From Symbiodinium natans (taxonomy: Eukaryota; Sar; Dinophyceae; Suessiales; Symbiodiniaceae), in NCBI GenBank assembly GCA_905221605.1, contig CAJNDS010002083.1:62001-126000 (forward strand): DNA of 64,000 bases, written 5' to 3'. Below, one piece after another: positions 18,170-28,950 of this stretch (position 1 is the first letter of the stretch; each line of letters begins with the position of its first letter). The notes below the pieces were generated by a model. The model saw only the letters and a list, made by a program, of their open reading frames with translations, had not been told where the DNA came from and did not search any database. A program made the position numbers and the translations under genes.

Positions 18170-18228
18170 CGAACCCCGAAACCCCGAAACCCTAAACCCT
18201 AAACCCTAAACCCTAAACCCTAAACCCT
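18170..18228 (-). repeat. CCCTAAA tract
   Basis: CCCCGAA then CCCTAAA units immediately upstream of the ATG at 18232. Confidence 0.85.
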
Positions 18229-18231
18229 ACC

Positions 18232-18402
18232 ATGCCGCTTCCCCCCCAAAGCAACTACAGCGGCATCTCGCCGGACTCCTTCGCTTGTCACGTCCGAAGG
18301 AAGGCAAAGGATGTTTACTACGAAGGGCAGAGGTCAAATACACCCTGCTACTGTAGAAGCATTAATCCGCCGACCCCAGCGGTAGCAGGGCGGCGTCAGT
18401 GA
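18232..18402 (+). CDS. Small ORF/exon, unknown protein
   Basis: ATG-to-TGA frame of 56 codons plus stop, directly after a CCCTAAA tract. It includes QSNYSGISPDSFACHVRRKA and KDVYYEGQRSNTPCYCRSIN. A GCG|GTAGCAG donor lies near the end, so it may be a first coding exon. Minus-strand frames are interrupted. No family recognised. Confidence 0.45.
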   Translation: MPLPPQSNYSGISPDSFACHVRRKAKDVYYEGQRSNTPCYCRSINPPTPAVAGRRQ

Positions 18403-18589
18403 AGACCCCCCACCGCCCTCACCGCCCTCACCCGCTCTCACAGCATGCTGCTCATGACACCTTGAATTGGAGTGTTTTTGCATTGTTTGGCTTCAGTGCA
18501 TGCCCAAACCCCGCCACCCATCGCCCTCACCCAACCCATGACGCCTTGAATTGGACCTTTGACCCCCCCCACCCCATCCATTCAGGTGG

Positions 18590-18640
18590 TTTAAAGGGCC
18601 CAGTGCATGCCCGACCACCCCCACCCCCCCCACCCCCCCC

Positions 18641-18671
<31 letters not shown>

Positions 18672-19200
18672 ACCCCCCTAGGCCCCCTCACCCCCCCCCC
18701 CCCCACCCCCCCACCCCCCCATCCCCCCCTCTCCCGCCCCTGACAAATCTGTTTGAGGGCTCCTCATCACTCCCCTGCCTTCCGCCCCCAACTCCACCAA
18801 CCCTCGACCGTCACCTCCCCTGTCCACCCGCCGCGCTCCACCCTGCCTTCCGCCCCAACCCTCTCACCAGAGCTGGTCAAATGAGTCAGGCCCCCCTTTC
18901 CGCCAGCCGCCCCCACCCTCTCCCACTCCCACTCCCTAACCCTCCCACCAACCCTCCCCAGCCCTCATCATTACCCCCTCCCACCATCGTGCACCATCCA
19001 CCGCCCCCCCGCTCTCACCGCTCTCATCGCTTCTTCATCTCTATGCCCCCCAGTCCACCCCTGCCTTCCCCCCCCAACTCCCTAATCCGACACCAACCCT
19101 CTACGGTCACCCCCCACACCCCCCACCCCTTTCCACCCCCACCCACCCCCACCCCCCCCGCCCCCGCCCCCCCCGCCTGCCCGCGCTCCACCCTGCCTTC
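18590..19200. repeat. C-rich low-complexity DNA
   Basis: CCCCCACC-type runs, including more than 25 consecutive C, with duplicated modules (GACACCTTGAATTGGA / GACGCCTTGAATTGGA at 18455-18560). Proline-rich frames here are a composition effect. The other strand is strongly G-quadruplex prone. Confidence 0.85.
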
Positions 19201-19226
19201 CGCCCCAATGCGACTGTCTTGGGTCT

Positions 19227-19389
19227 GGGGTCGGCGGCACTGGCGGTAGCCATTAAATCGGGCAGCGCGAGGTCCCCAAAGGACCGAGCAAATGCGGACC
19301 TTTTAGCCCGGGTCGTCCCGGGAATAGCCTTGCTGGCCTCTGGCCTTCTGCGAAGCAGAATTAGGCCGGACGCCAGTGCCGCCGACCCC
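19227..19389. mobile_element. 163-bp element with perfect 19-bp inverted ends
   Basis: GGGGTCGGCGGCACTGGCG at the left and its exact complement at the right. The GC-rich interior has a smaller inner inverted repeat around CCCGGGTCGTCCCGGG. No copy was spotted elsewhere in the window. Confidence 0.65.
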
Positions 19390-19439
19390 CGCGTGCCGCC
19401 GGTGAACGGTTTTTTTTTCGTGGTTTTTTGCGTCGCCAC

Positions 19440-19790
19440 GGAGGCCCCCAGAGGGCGCGCATCATGAGCATCAGCGGGTCCAGCCCGGGACCCCCAGGCG
19501 CGCATCAGGAGCATCAGCGGCTCCCGGGGCGGGACCCCGGGGGCGCATCAGGAGCATGATGCCCCCCAAAGGGCGGGCATAAGCGACGTGTCTAAGCCCG
19601 GGGCTAGGAAAAAGGGAGTTTAGGGGCCTTATAAAGTGCTTAGAAACGTTAAGGGAGTCTAGGAGCCTCAAACGCTTAGAGATTTGAAGGGAGTTTAGGG
19701 GCCTGAAAATGCTTAGAAACTTAACGCTTAGAGATTTTAAGGGAGTTTAGGGGCCTCAACATGCTTAGAAACTGCTCGCCCCGGGCTTCT
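19440..19790. repeat. Two minisatellites
   Basis: Units around GCGCATCAGGAGCATCAGCG at 19440-19565, then units containing AAGGGAGTTTAGGGGCCT and TGCTTAGAAACTTA at 19610-19775. Confidence 0.75.
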
Positions 19791-19817
19791 GCGTGCGCTG
19801 CCCGCCCATGGGCGCAG

Positions 19818-19894
19818 CCCCTTAAAATATTATGATAGTACATTTACAAAAGGGCCATAAGGGAATATTACTTCCGACCCCTATATGAAACTAG
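19818..19894 (-). mobile_element. Family E element
   Basis: Minus-strand copy reading TAGGGGTCGGAAGTAATATT then CCCTTATGGCCC. Partial at the other end. Confidence 0.5.
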
Positions 19895-20032
19895 AGGCCC
19901 CCTTTTTGGGGTCCCCATTCATTCTAGCAGATGGTCACTTCTCTAATTTATGGTCCCGTTTGAGGCTACTATTTTAAGACGGCTGCCCCTAAAACTCAGG
20001 GTGCCCAAAAGGGCCAATAAGAGCATATCCCT

Positions 20033-20105
20033 TGGGATGTTTCCCCTTATATGGGTGGGGGCACTATAATCCCTATTCATCACTGTTAGTGTTAGGGGGA
20101 ACAAC
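20033..20105. mobile_element. Family A foldback element, damaged
   Basis: Left end TGGGATGTTTCCCCTTATA; the right end AGGGGGAACAACCC runs into CCCTAAA repeat. Confidence 0.6.
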
Positions 20106-20279
20106 CCTAAACCCCAACCCTAAACCCCTAAACCATATCCCTTGAAGCTCACAGGATCGACTTGCCCCCATGGCCTTTGCCCTCGGGCTTCATCTGCGGC
20201 TGCTGCACGCCCGCCACACCCGCCATGCTGGCAGCGGAGGGCGCTCCTTGGCCCGGGTGGGCATGGGGGCTGAGAGTTT

Positions 20280-20375
20280 AGAGGAATTGGGGTTTAGGGC
20301 TTAGGGTTTAGGGTTCAGGGTTTAGGGCTTAGGGTTTAGGGCTTAGGCTTAGGGCTTAGGCTTAGGGCTTAGGGA
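20280..20375 (+). repeat. GCTTAGGG/TTTAGGG tract
   Basis: Mixed TTTAGGG, TTCAGGG and GCTTAGG units. Confidence 0.8.
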
Positions 20376-20499
20376 TAATAAATTGCTTGTTCAGAAGCTC
20401 AGGCAGTCTGGGGTACCAATAGATCAATTTGAACTGTCATCGGCTCCAAGTGAGTTATGGCCTTTGCTTTGGGAAGTTGCACAGAGAGTCTTCTTCCCC

Positions 20500-20651
20500 C
20501 ACTCCCACTTGGAGGTTCATGGTACTTCTTAACCAATTATAACTGTACCTATAACTGTACCTTTGACCATATTGGGGCACTTAAGGGGCTTATAAGTGGG
20601 TTATAAGTACAGTTATAATTGGTTAATAAGTACCATGAACCTCCAAGCAGG
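20500..20651. mobile_element. Family B foldback element, long copy
   Basis: Outer arms CACTTGGAGGTTCATGGTAC and GTACCATGAACCTCCAAG, inner arms TTAACCAATTATAACTGTAC and GTACAGTTATAATTGGTTAA. Nearly perfect over about 45 bases per arm, so recent or under conversion. Confidence 0.75.
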
Positions 20652-21033
20652 CCTAAACTTCAAGGGCTCAGCTTATAAGAGTCGTAACACCAAAACCTTA
20701 AGAACCCTCTGCGCCCTGAACCCTAAACCCTTGAGCAAGGAAACCTTCAACTCAAAAGAATGAATTCAGTCAACATAGCAAGTAAATAAGCAAGTATTGA
20801 TTTAGAGAAATACAAAACTGGCGAAGGCCCGCGCTTCCGGAAGCCGCGCCGACTTCGTGGAGGGCCGCCCAAGGCCCAAAACTCTCTGAGCACAATGCCA
20901 CGCGGCATTTAGGGTTTAGGGGTTTTGGGCTTTGGGCTTAGGGGTTTAGAGGGTTCAGGGAGGAGTTTAGGGGTAGTTTCGGGTTCGGGGGGTTGGGGAG
21001 TTTGGGGCTTCTTGATGGGCTGTGCCTTAAGTC

Positions 21034-21344
21034 AGGCCAATGTTCGTGGAGGGTCCCGGCCCCTGCGGCTTTCACCACGGGGGCCCGAACACTGGAAGAC
21101 ACAACCTGGAGTCAGACGCCCTCTTCAAAGCTTCGAGAGCCAGATCCGAAGCCAAGCTTCGAGGGCCCTTTTCAAACCCAATGCCAAACCGGATGCCCAC
21201 CCGCGCCCTGAAGTTCTCTCTGTGTTCACAAAGGCGCCGGCCTCGAGCCAGGCCTACAGCCACACGTTGGAAGAAACAAACACAGGAGCCCAAAAAATGC
21301 TGAAAGGCCGCGGAGCGCTGGAGGAGGTGGGGTTCTTCAAATGA
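21034..21344 (+). CDS. Candidate terminal exon, unknown protein
   Basis: Frame to TGA with normal composition, containing HPRPEVLSVFTKAPASSQAY and SHTLEETNTGAQKMLKGRGA then LEEVGFFK. Upstream part reads FESQIRSQASRALFKPNAKP. A TTAAGTCAG acceptor lies near its start and the 5' boundary is not firm. No family recognised. Confidence 0.4.
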
Positions 21345-21584
21345 GAGAGTAAGCATGATTGAAGCAAAGCTGCCTATGTTTATACATCATGCAGTGGTAT
21401 AATGACCGTTGTAGAACAACTATATTGAAGAATCCCGTTTCGCCGGCCCTAAACCCTAAACCCTGAACCCGTAAGCAAGCAGCTCACCGTGCCTTTCCAT
21501 CACCGCCAAACAAAGAGCATGGCGTCACGAACTGCACCGCTCTGCAGAACCCAGCCGCTGGTAGGGAATAAGGGAAACTAGGGC

Positions 21585-21680
21585 CCTATAGAATCCCTAA
21601 AGATGCCCTTTAAAGGATTATATAGGGTACCTCACTCCCTCATTCCCTCATTCCTACTAAGAGCCAGCCAGTGATTCTTG
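21585..21680. mobile_element. Family I element
   Basis: Shares GGATTATATAGGGTACCTCA and ATTCCCTNNTAAGARCC with 24010-24130; its left end GGGAATAAGGGAAACTAGGG is loosely inverted. Two copies only. Confidence 0.5.
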
Positions 21681-21959
21681 AAGCAGGGCTCTCTGTACAA
21701 GACCCTGGAAAACACTGCGCCTTGGCAGCTTGGGGCATCAAACACAAGGATCCTGGACTCCCGCGCAAAAACGGTTCGATACACTGCTCAGCTCATGGAC
21801 TACTACTTGCTTAAGAACCCCCCAAAAAAAGTCTCATAAGGGCAATATAGGGATTATTGTTTTTTTACATTTTCAAGGGGTTCGTAAGCAAATAGTAGTG
21901 GATGATTCCACAGGGCTTTGAGACAAGCATCAGATGGTGTAGCGAGGCTGTCACTCTGG

Positions 21960-22345
21960 CCACTGTAAGCGCACAGCCAAACGCAAGAGTAAGAATAGTA
22001 ATGGAAGGAATAGCAAGTACAGAACTCATCGCAATCATAGTAGCGACACAATAGCACAAGCACAGTAATCATAGCGATCACAAAACGTAATACAGTGAAG
22101 AGGTGGAAAAACTCAACAGACCTGATGCGCGGGGAATCCGAGAGCCACGGCGTGCCGAAAAATCTGAGGGGATGCTTGACCAAAGACCAGGGTTGAGGAA
22201 TACTGCGACTGTTTTCTTAAAATGTCTATTTGTGCTACTCTTTCAAGTAGTGCCAGTATGACTAATTTTGCGATTAGGGCGAAGATTGCTGTCATTACCC
22301 ATGTTGCTATTGTTGCTATTCTTACGTTCATGACTGCTTCTGCAA
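21960..22345. repeat. AT-rich triplet-periodic tract
   Basis: Degenerate trinucleotide texture (AATAGTAATGG, GCTATTGTTGCTATTC) switching orientation near 22200. It gives hydrophobic minus-strand frames, for example from ATG at 22331. Related tracts: 23120-23275, 51650-51780, 53130-53820. Coding is doubtful. Confidence 0.5.
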
Positions 22346-22657
22346 TTCTTTATTATGACGTTTCCCTTCTATCACTACTCTGATAACTACTGTGGAACTC
22401 AGCGTTTAGGATTGGAGCATCACGTTCTCGCTCCCACAAGTTTCCTGTGCTTCCCGGCCGGGTCGTTGTGCATCGCTGCGGGTTCTCTTTAAGACTTCCC
22501 GCCTAACTCACTAGTGTTCGCCAGCGTGTGGTGTCTTTCCACTGCTTTGCGCTCCCACACGCACAGGATGTCCTGGAGTGACGTCCTCGGCTCGTGAGAC
22601 GCACGGCTGGCAACATGACAACCTGCTGCTTTCAGCCCGAATACTGGGAGACTACAA

Positions 22658-22769
22658 CTAGACCCGGGAGTAACCTAGGAACAAAAAGGGTACCCGTTTT
22701 GGTTTTAAGGGGATTATAAGGGAACCCCAACCCAGAACAAAGGAAAAAAGGGCCTACTCCCTGTCCTAG
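22658..22769. mobile_element. Family D element
   Basis: CTAGACCCGGGAGTAACC to GGCCTACTCCCTGTCCTAG. On the minus strand the frame before it (QGYVGCIFVYLSL) and after it (VVVSQYSG, then stop) join in one frame if the GA...AG segment is removed, although the element is itself open in that frame. Confidence 0.6.
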
Positions 22770-23463
22770 ACTTAGATAAACGAAGATGCATCCCACATAT
22801 CCCTGAAGAAGCTTAGGGAAGCACGTCGCTCTCAAGCGAGAGCATACAGAAGGGGAGCCCTGAGACCTAACACCGCTGACCCCGAGTTTAGAAGCACCCA
22901 AAAACGAAACGCCCCCCACCCCAAGCCCCCCCCCCCCCCCAACAAGAACACAAGACCTTAAACCCGATACCCCAGCACAAAAACAAAAGAAAAGCCCACT
23001 CTGCTGGGTAGGCAAAGTTCCAAAAGCTCCACCGAGCGGAGCTTTGGCCGCTGTTTTTGCAGCCGGAGGAAGTCCTCGCTTTTCGACACCGACGGCTGTT
23101 TTGGGAGGTTTGTGAATTAGGGTTGTTTCTTGCTATTTTTGCGATTATTTAGGATTACGACTCTTATGGCTAGCTTATTACTACGACTATTACTATTTCT
23201 AGTACTATTTCTCGGATAAGTACACTATTACTACTACTACTCCTGCTAGTATTACTACGATGGCAAGCATTGATTTTCTGAGGGTTTCGGACCAAAGGTT
23301 TAAGAACGAGTTGGAGTCATGTTTCGGGCTTTGGGACCTTGCGCGTTTTCGGATGGACTTGGGGGTTGATGGCTTCAGGATCAGCTGCAGTATAGTGCGG
23401 CTACGCGACGTTTAGTGCCTGCAGAGCCGCGGCCTAGGGCTCTAAGGCCCTGAAACCCAACAA

Positions 23464-23533
23464 CTTGCCTGCAGAAATCGCTGGAACTTTAACTCAGCTT
23501 TCAAGCCCTCATATATGTACACATAGATATATC

Positions 23534-23567
<34 letters not shown>

Positions 23568-23616
23568 TGAGGGCTTGAAATCTGCCTTAAAGTTCCAGCG
23601 ATTTCTGCAGGTAAGC
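23464..23616. repeat. Long hairpin with (TA)n loop
   Basis: Arms of about 50 bases: CTGCAGAAATCGCTGGAACT at the left and AGTTCCAGCGATTTCTGCAG at the right, then TTTCAAGCCCTCATATAT and its complement, around a (TA)n core. About 8 bases near AACTCAGC are unpaired. It could be a foldback element or a small-RNA precursor. Confidence 0.8.
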
Positions 23617-24009
23617 TTTTGGAGTTCAGGGCCATACATGCACCTGTGGGAGTAGCTGAGGCTCAGGGTTCAGAGACACCTTCAAGATCGCAGAACCAAA
23701 AGAACCCAAGCATGAGGACTTTCTGACGGGACTCTGATTTCAAAAGGCCATCGGACGAAGACCGTCTTCTTGGAGCCCCCTTCTATAACGCAACCCTAAA
23801 GACTATACCCCAAACCCTTTCATAATATACGAAGAATCCTGGAGCGATCTACCAAACACCCTCAGCTGGCGGCTTGTTCTCTACTAGTTCCCCCTGTGTC
23901 ACTGTGGTATCTACAGGGACCCCCTGTACCAAACCCAAAACCCCAAAGCAACCCCCCTACCTCGACGCTCCCTTCCTGGTTAATGCCTTCAGCAAGGACT
24001 CCTGTGGCC

Positions 24010-24130
24010 AAGGTCTCTAAGTTTTTCTGGCTGGTTCTTAGTGGGGAAGGAGGGAAGGAGGGTCCGAAATCTACCCCTTTGAGGGATTATATAGGGTACC
24101 TCATTCCCCCATTCCCTGCTAAGAACCAGG
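24010..24130. mobile_element. Family I element
   Basis: Second copy of the element at 21585-21680, reading GGATTATATAGGGTACCTCA near its right end. Confidence 0.5.
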
Positions 24131-24199
24131 GGGTAGGGCGCTGGAGGCGTAGGTTCATTCAGGGTTGGTTTCAGGATTTTTGACGAACTTCAAATGGTT

Positions 24200-25330
24200 C
24201 CTCTAAAGTGCGCTTTTTACCGGCTTCCAGGGTTTTTGAAGGAAGTGCCTCGGACCTTTAAGGTTGTACCCTTGGGTCCCGGGACCCCTGTTTAAGATCC
24301 TTACTGTAGTCTAAGGGCCATCTTCGGAGCTTTCTTTAGGGCTTCATCACTTCATTCCTGCGTTTCGGGGGCGCCGCGGCGGAAGAGGACTGGAGCATCC
24401 CCCCTACGGCCCCTAATGCTGTGACACCAGGGCTGAAAGTTTAGCAACTCAGGGGTTCAGGATGGTTCAGGACGGTTCAGGGTTGATCCGCAAGCAGCCT
24501 TCAGTCTCAATCTCGCCATTTCGCAACGGCAGGATGTATCTCGGAACAGGAGTCCTGGGCTGCCCCCAGAATGGGATCGGAGCAGGGCGTGGCTTTTGTG
24601 GTCCTACGGGGTAGATCGGGCCTTCCGGGTCTTCAGGGGTTGGCTGTTAGGATGCCTAGGGGCCGGTTAAGGGTCGCATGTCAGCATGCCGACCAAAAAC
24701 CCCTCCTGAGTCATCCAGGTAGCGACATGTGACGGCCATCTCTCATAGCAGTCGTCTCCCAATTGAGGCTTTCTGAAGATAGTCAACCCCTGATGTCTTC
24801 TTGCAGCCAAAAACAAGAAGCCGTAAACGAACTTCCGGGGTCAGAGGTTGTGCAAGGTAGCTTTTGCGTGCCCTCCGGAGAAGGCTACGATTTAACACTT
24901 TGGCCCATGAACTGTTGAATCTACTCGTCGTGTCCGCCGCAATTAAAGACCACATGCGGAGTGGACATGATGGTTTTTTTAGCATCTTCTTTGTGGTTCG
25001 ATGCACACGTGTGCCAAGCCATCGAGAAATTTAAAATCGCCGATTCTTCCGCGCCCCTGGCATGAGCGAACCTGCGTTTCAGCACAAGCCCACCCCTGGC
25101 AAGAGACCCTTGGACCTTCATCCCAGCTGCAGTGCTTCCAGTGTGTTGGCCGCCTCCTCCACACCGTTCACTAGCCTCCCGAATGCCAGTTGAGAACACT
25201 TTGACATGTTCGTGAAAAAATTCAGAACATACAAATTAAACACTCATGACATACGACCAACAGAATACGAGTTTAAAAACGTCCGATAATTATATTGACT
25301 GGCAGTTGATTAAAAGACGACTTGAATACA
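24200..25330. other. Mostly unique DNA, no firm gene
   Basis: Minus-strand frames at 24743-25006 and 24921-25199 overlap and are uninterrupted (for example WAKVLNRSLLRRARKSYLAQ). I found no splice-bounded exon with a convincing phase. From about 25200 the sequence becomes AT-rich up to 25610. Confidence 0.4.
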
Positions 25331-25787
25331 ACTAAGATATGACCTACATCATAGTTAATTTTCAAAACGATTTAGCCACATACCAATCAACTACTACTTC
25401 CATACTTCTTAGCGAACAGTCGAGTTATATATCCATATATATTTTTTTTTACAAAAAAATCTTTCCACAGATTAGATCAGACACACAGAACGGCTGTGAG
25501 AATGTCGTTTGCACCAGTATTTACCAGGAATTTTATGGCAAAAGTAAAAACCGCATGCAGCCATATACATGTATATATACATACGCAGAAACTTCGATGA
25601 GGGGAGTCTTCTGAATTTCGGACTTATGGCCACCTGGACTTAGGGAACGTTCCATGCAACAAGTCTCAAATATCAGCACCTCCCGCCTGTAACCGGAGAG
25701 GTCTTGAGACGTCAGCGGCAGAATCAGAGCGTCCACGCTCTGCGTGGGTGGTGTTGGGAGCCGCTGGAAGGACCTTGGCTTCACTTA

Positions 25788-25898
25788 ATATAGGGGTCGG
25801 AACAGTTACTAGTAACATTCCCTGATGGTCCCTTTGAATTCATACTATAACAACCCCCAACACCCTATTCTAATTATTCATGCCCCTATATTACCCCA
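25788..25898 (+). mobile_element. Family E element
   Basis: Reads TATAGGGGTCGGAACAGTTA, then ATTCCCTGATGGTCCC, ACCCTATTCTAATTATTC and GCCCCTATATTACCCC, in the same order as the intron at 5902-5808. Confidence 0.6.
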
Positions 25899-26109
25899 CT
25901 GGAGCAATGCACAGCAAGGCGTATCGTTCTCTAGCTGCTTAAAGTCTCCTCAGAATTCAGGAATGGTCTGAGCGGATTGTCGGATTCGCGCTTTGGAGAG
26001 CTTTGGCGGACTGGTGTCCGAGGGGTGAGTTCCGCAGGGTACCTTTTTGGACTTCCTCTCCGCAGGGGGAGCCGAGCCTGCCAAAACCATTCAAACCCCG
26101 AAGTTTGAC

Positions 26110-26440
26110 ACTAAACCCTAAGCCCTAATCCCTAAGCCCTAAGCCCTAAGCCCTAAACCCTAAACCCTAAACCCTCAACCCTCAACCTGGCTCCGAGGTT
26201 CGCGCGTGCCCAGCGCCGGGCCGAGGAAATTGCCATGGGGCTCCAGGCCTCCCCCAGGGGATACTCACGTGAGTGACCCAACTTGCGGTTGCTTAAAGGC
26301 TGGTTTAGGGCTTAGGGCTTAGGGCTTAGGGTTTAGGGTTTGGTGTTTAGGGGTTAGGGTTTGGGGTTTGGGGTTTGGGTTTAGGGTCTAGGGGCTTAGG
26401 GGTAGACTTTAGCGGGTTTAGGGGCTTAGGGGCTTAGGCC
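26110..26440. repeat. Opposed telomere-like tracts
   Basis: CCCTAAA/CCCTAAG at 26110-26190, about 110 unique bases, then GCTTAGGG/TTTAGGG at 26305-26440. Confidence 0.85.
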
Positions 26441-26587
26441 AACAACAATCGATTGCTGCTAATTACTGTGCGCAGTGGTTCCCCTGGAGCTCCAAGAACT
26501 AAGGCCCTGTACCTGGCCAAGCTAAAGTAGTCCCCCCAAAGCTCAAACCCTAACAGAGCTCTCTAGTTGATCCCACACACACACATA

Positions 26588-26973
26588 GGGGGTTTACGAA
26601 AATAAGGGACCCCTAATATAGTCCCCAAATTATAGGATCCCCTTGCAATACGGACCCCAATAAGGCACCCCCCAAATACCGTAAACTTGCATATGAAAAA
26701 AAAACAGACATGTTGGACAGGCCGTAGTGCGGAGGCCTATAGAGAGGCCACCCGGTCGTGTGTCTGCAAACACCTGTGGTGGGGCCATCGGAATGAAGCC
26801 CTGGACATGGGCGGCTCCCTACCTTCTTGTCCCCTGCTGTGGCTTCCTGTTTTAACACGGAACCATGTGGGGGTTCTCCGAAACTAGGGGCACCTTATTG
26901 GGGTCCTTGTCATAAGGGGATGCTACCATTTGGGGATCCTACTATCGGGGGTCCCCTATTTTCTTAAACCCCC
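26588..26973. mobile_element. Family F element, 386 bp
   Basis: Ends GGGGGTTTACGAAAATAAGG and TATTTTCTTAAACCCCC are inverted; an inner pair ATTATAGGATCCCC / GGGGATCCTACTAT and CCCCAATAAGGCACC / GGTGCC-type CACCTTATTGGGG also matches. The middle third is unrelated, so it may be a nested insertion between two arms. No transposase. Confidence 0.7.
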
Positions 26974-27104
26974 ATATTTTAGATACAGTATGCAGATAAA
27001 CAGCAGCCGAGCGCCGCACGTATCCGTTCTCCGGATCCTGGCAGGGTTTTGGACACGCTGAGCCCCTCCCGCAAGCTCCAAGCCACGTGCTTGCCCTGCG
27101 AGTT

Positions 27105-27220
27105 GCCCCCCAAACCCCAAACCCCAAACCCCAAACCCCAAACCCCAAACCCCAAACCCCAAACCCTGCACCCTAAACCTAAACCCTAAACCCTAAACCC
27201 TAAACCCCAAACCCCAAACC
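27105..27220 (-). repeat. CCCCAAA array passing into CCCTAAA
   Basis: Eight or more perfect CCCCAAA heptamers (27113-27165), then CCCTAAA. Confidence 0.95.
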
Positions 27221-27511
27221 TAAACTCCCCAGCAGACTGTCCAAAAACCTGCAGCCTCGCAGCCTCGTCCCAACCCTTAGCGCAGCCCGAGCATTTCGCA
27301 CAGCTTGTCTAACCCAAACTCCCAAACCCCTCAAACCCCCCTAAGTGCAACAATTTTTCGGAACTTGTAAGCTCCAAAAGCCTGCCACATCCTCCCCTCC
27401 AGCCTGCCAGGGCGGGCCAACCACGCTGCCGGGCACCGCTGTAAGTCGAAGCGACCCCAAGGACAGGGACCTCCCGGCAAAAACCCACGCAAACCATGAG
27501 AAGTCTACAGT

Positions 27512-27703
27512 ATGCCTCGAATAAGGACAAGTGCAGAGGGGATCAGAGGTTGGCTGGACATGACAAATCATACTGAAACCCAAGACACTGGACTTATCAC
27601 AGCAGTACAATGGGACAACTCTTCCAAGCTGGGACTCGCAGTAGGGGCCGCTCGGTGGTTCTTGTATGCAGATGCTGCAGAACCCCAAAGGCCGCAAAGC
27701 TGA
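27512..27703 (+). CDS. Weak candidate exon
   Basis: Frame with balanced composition containing DTGLITAVQWDNSSKLGLAV, faintly like a WD-repeat strand. It uses a non-ATG start and other frames are open on both strands, so this is tentative. Confidence 0.22.
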   Translation: MPRIRTSAEGIRGWLDMTNHTETQDTGLITAVQWDNSSKLGLAVGAARWFLYADAAEPQRPQS

Positions 27704-28319
27704 AACCTTCAACACCTACAGGCATCTTAGAATCTTCGGCCGGAGCCCTGAAGCCACAAGGTAGAGAGCAATGGCAGAGCTGGTTGCCGAGAAGGAGCTC
27801 GTCCGGGCGCAGCACGGACACATCTGCAGGGCCAGAAACGTGATCGCATCCAAACGATCTCCCGGAAGAGGTTCAAAACGATCCACAAGACACTAGCTCA
27901 GGAGACGAAGTCAACCCGCGGCATGCTCTTGCATTGTTGACGAAACTAAGCTACGTTCACAAGGGGAGGGGCAAGACACCAAAAAGGAAGCAGCGCAGAA
28001 CTCGCAAGCTTTCTCTGCTAACTTTCTGACCCCCAGCATCCTAGGTTCTTGACTTCTGCCTGGACCCTGGAACCCAAGGTAGCTTAGGCTGGCTTTCATA
28101 TTCTTCCCCTCACCACCAGTCTAACATTCTGAACCCAAAGCTCTAAAACCCGAAACCTTTAAAACCCTAAACCCTTCACCCAAATCCTAAAAAACTCAAA
28201 ACCCTAAACCTTAAACCCTAAACCCTAAACCCATTCCACCTGGCCTTGGAACCCCATGGACTTCACCGTCGAGGCAGCGCTGGGATTGGCAATGATTGGC
28301 ACCCTGACACACTGCCAGA

Positions 28320-28950
28320 CACCCCATAGGTTTAGGGCTTAGGGCTTCGGGCTTAGGGCTCAGGGCTTAGGGCTTAGGGCTTAGGGCTTAGGGCTTAGGG
28401 CTTAGGGCTTAGGGCTTTAGGGCTTAGGGCTTAGGGCTTAGGGCTTAGGGCTTAGGGCTTAGGGCTTAGGGCTTAGGGCTGGGAGGTTAGGGTTTAGGGT
28501 TTAGGGTTTAGGGTTTAGGGTTTAGGGTTTAGGGTTTAGGGTTTAGGGTTTAGGGTTTAGGGTTTAGGGTTTAGGGTTTAGGGTTTAGGGTTTAGGGTTT
28601 AGGGTTTAGGGTTTAGGGTTTAGGGTTTAGGGTTTATGGGTTTAGGGTTTAGGGTTTAGGGTTTAGGGTTTAGGGTTTAGGGTTTAGGGTTTAGGGTTTA
28701 GGGTTTAGGGTTTAGGGTTTAGGGTTTAGGGGCCAGGGTTTAGGGTTTGGGTTTAGGGTCTAGGGGCCAGGCCGGGCTTAGGGTTCACGGGCGCAGGGAT
28801 GATAATCGGCGGAGAGTCGCGTCTGTGGGGATTCTGGCGTTTAGGATTTTTTAAAAGTTTCCCGGTTTAGGGTTTAGGGTTTAGGGTTTAGGGTTTAGGG
28901 TTTAGGGTTTAGGGTTTAGGGTTTAGGGTTTAGGATTTAGGGGGTTCAGG
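28320..28950 (+). repeat. Largest telomere-like block: CTTAGGG then TTTAGGG
   Basis: About 22 CTTAGGG heptamers (28325-28480) abut about 34 TTTAGGG heptamers (28490-28735), with a further array at 28862-28945. The sharp change of unit type suggests separate amplifications of two variants. Confidence 0.95.

Noticed and set aside
18399-19249. Proline-rich proteins
   Set aside because: Frames arise from C-run low-complexity DNA and contain almost only Pro, His and Ser.
25339-25614. AT-rich 91-codon ORF as a transferred gene
   Set aside because: Non-ATG features aside, composition follows local AT-richness and no family is recognisable. Nothing marks its borders.
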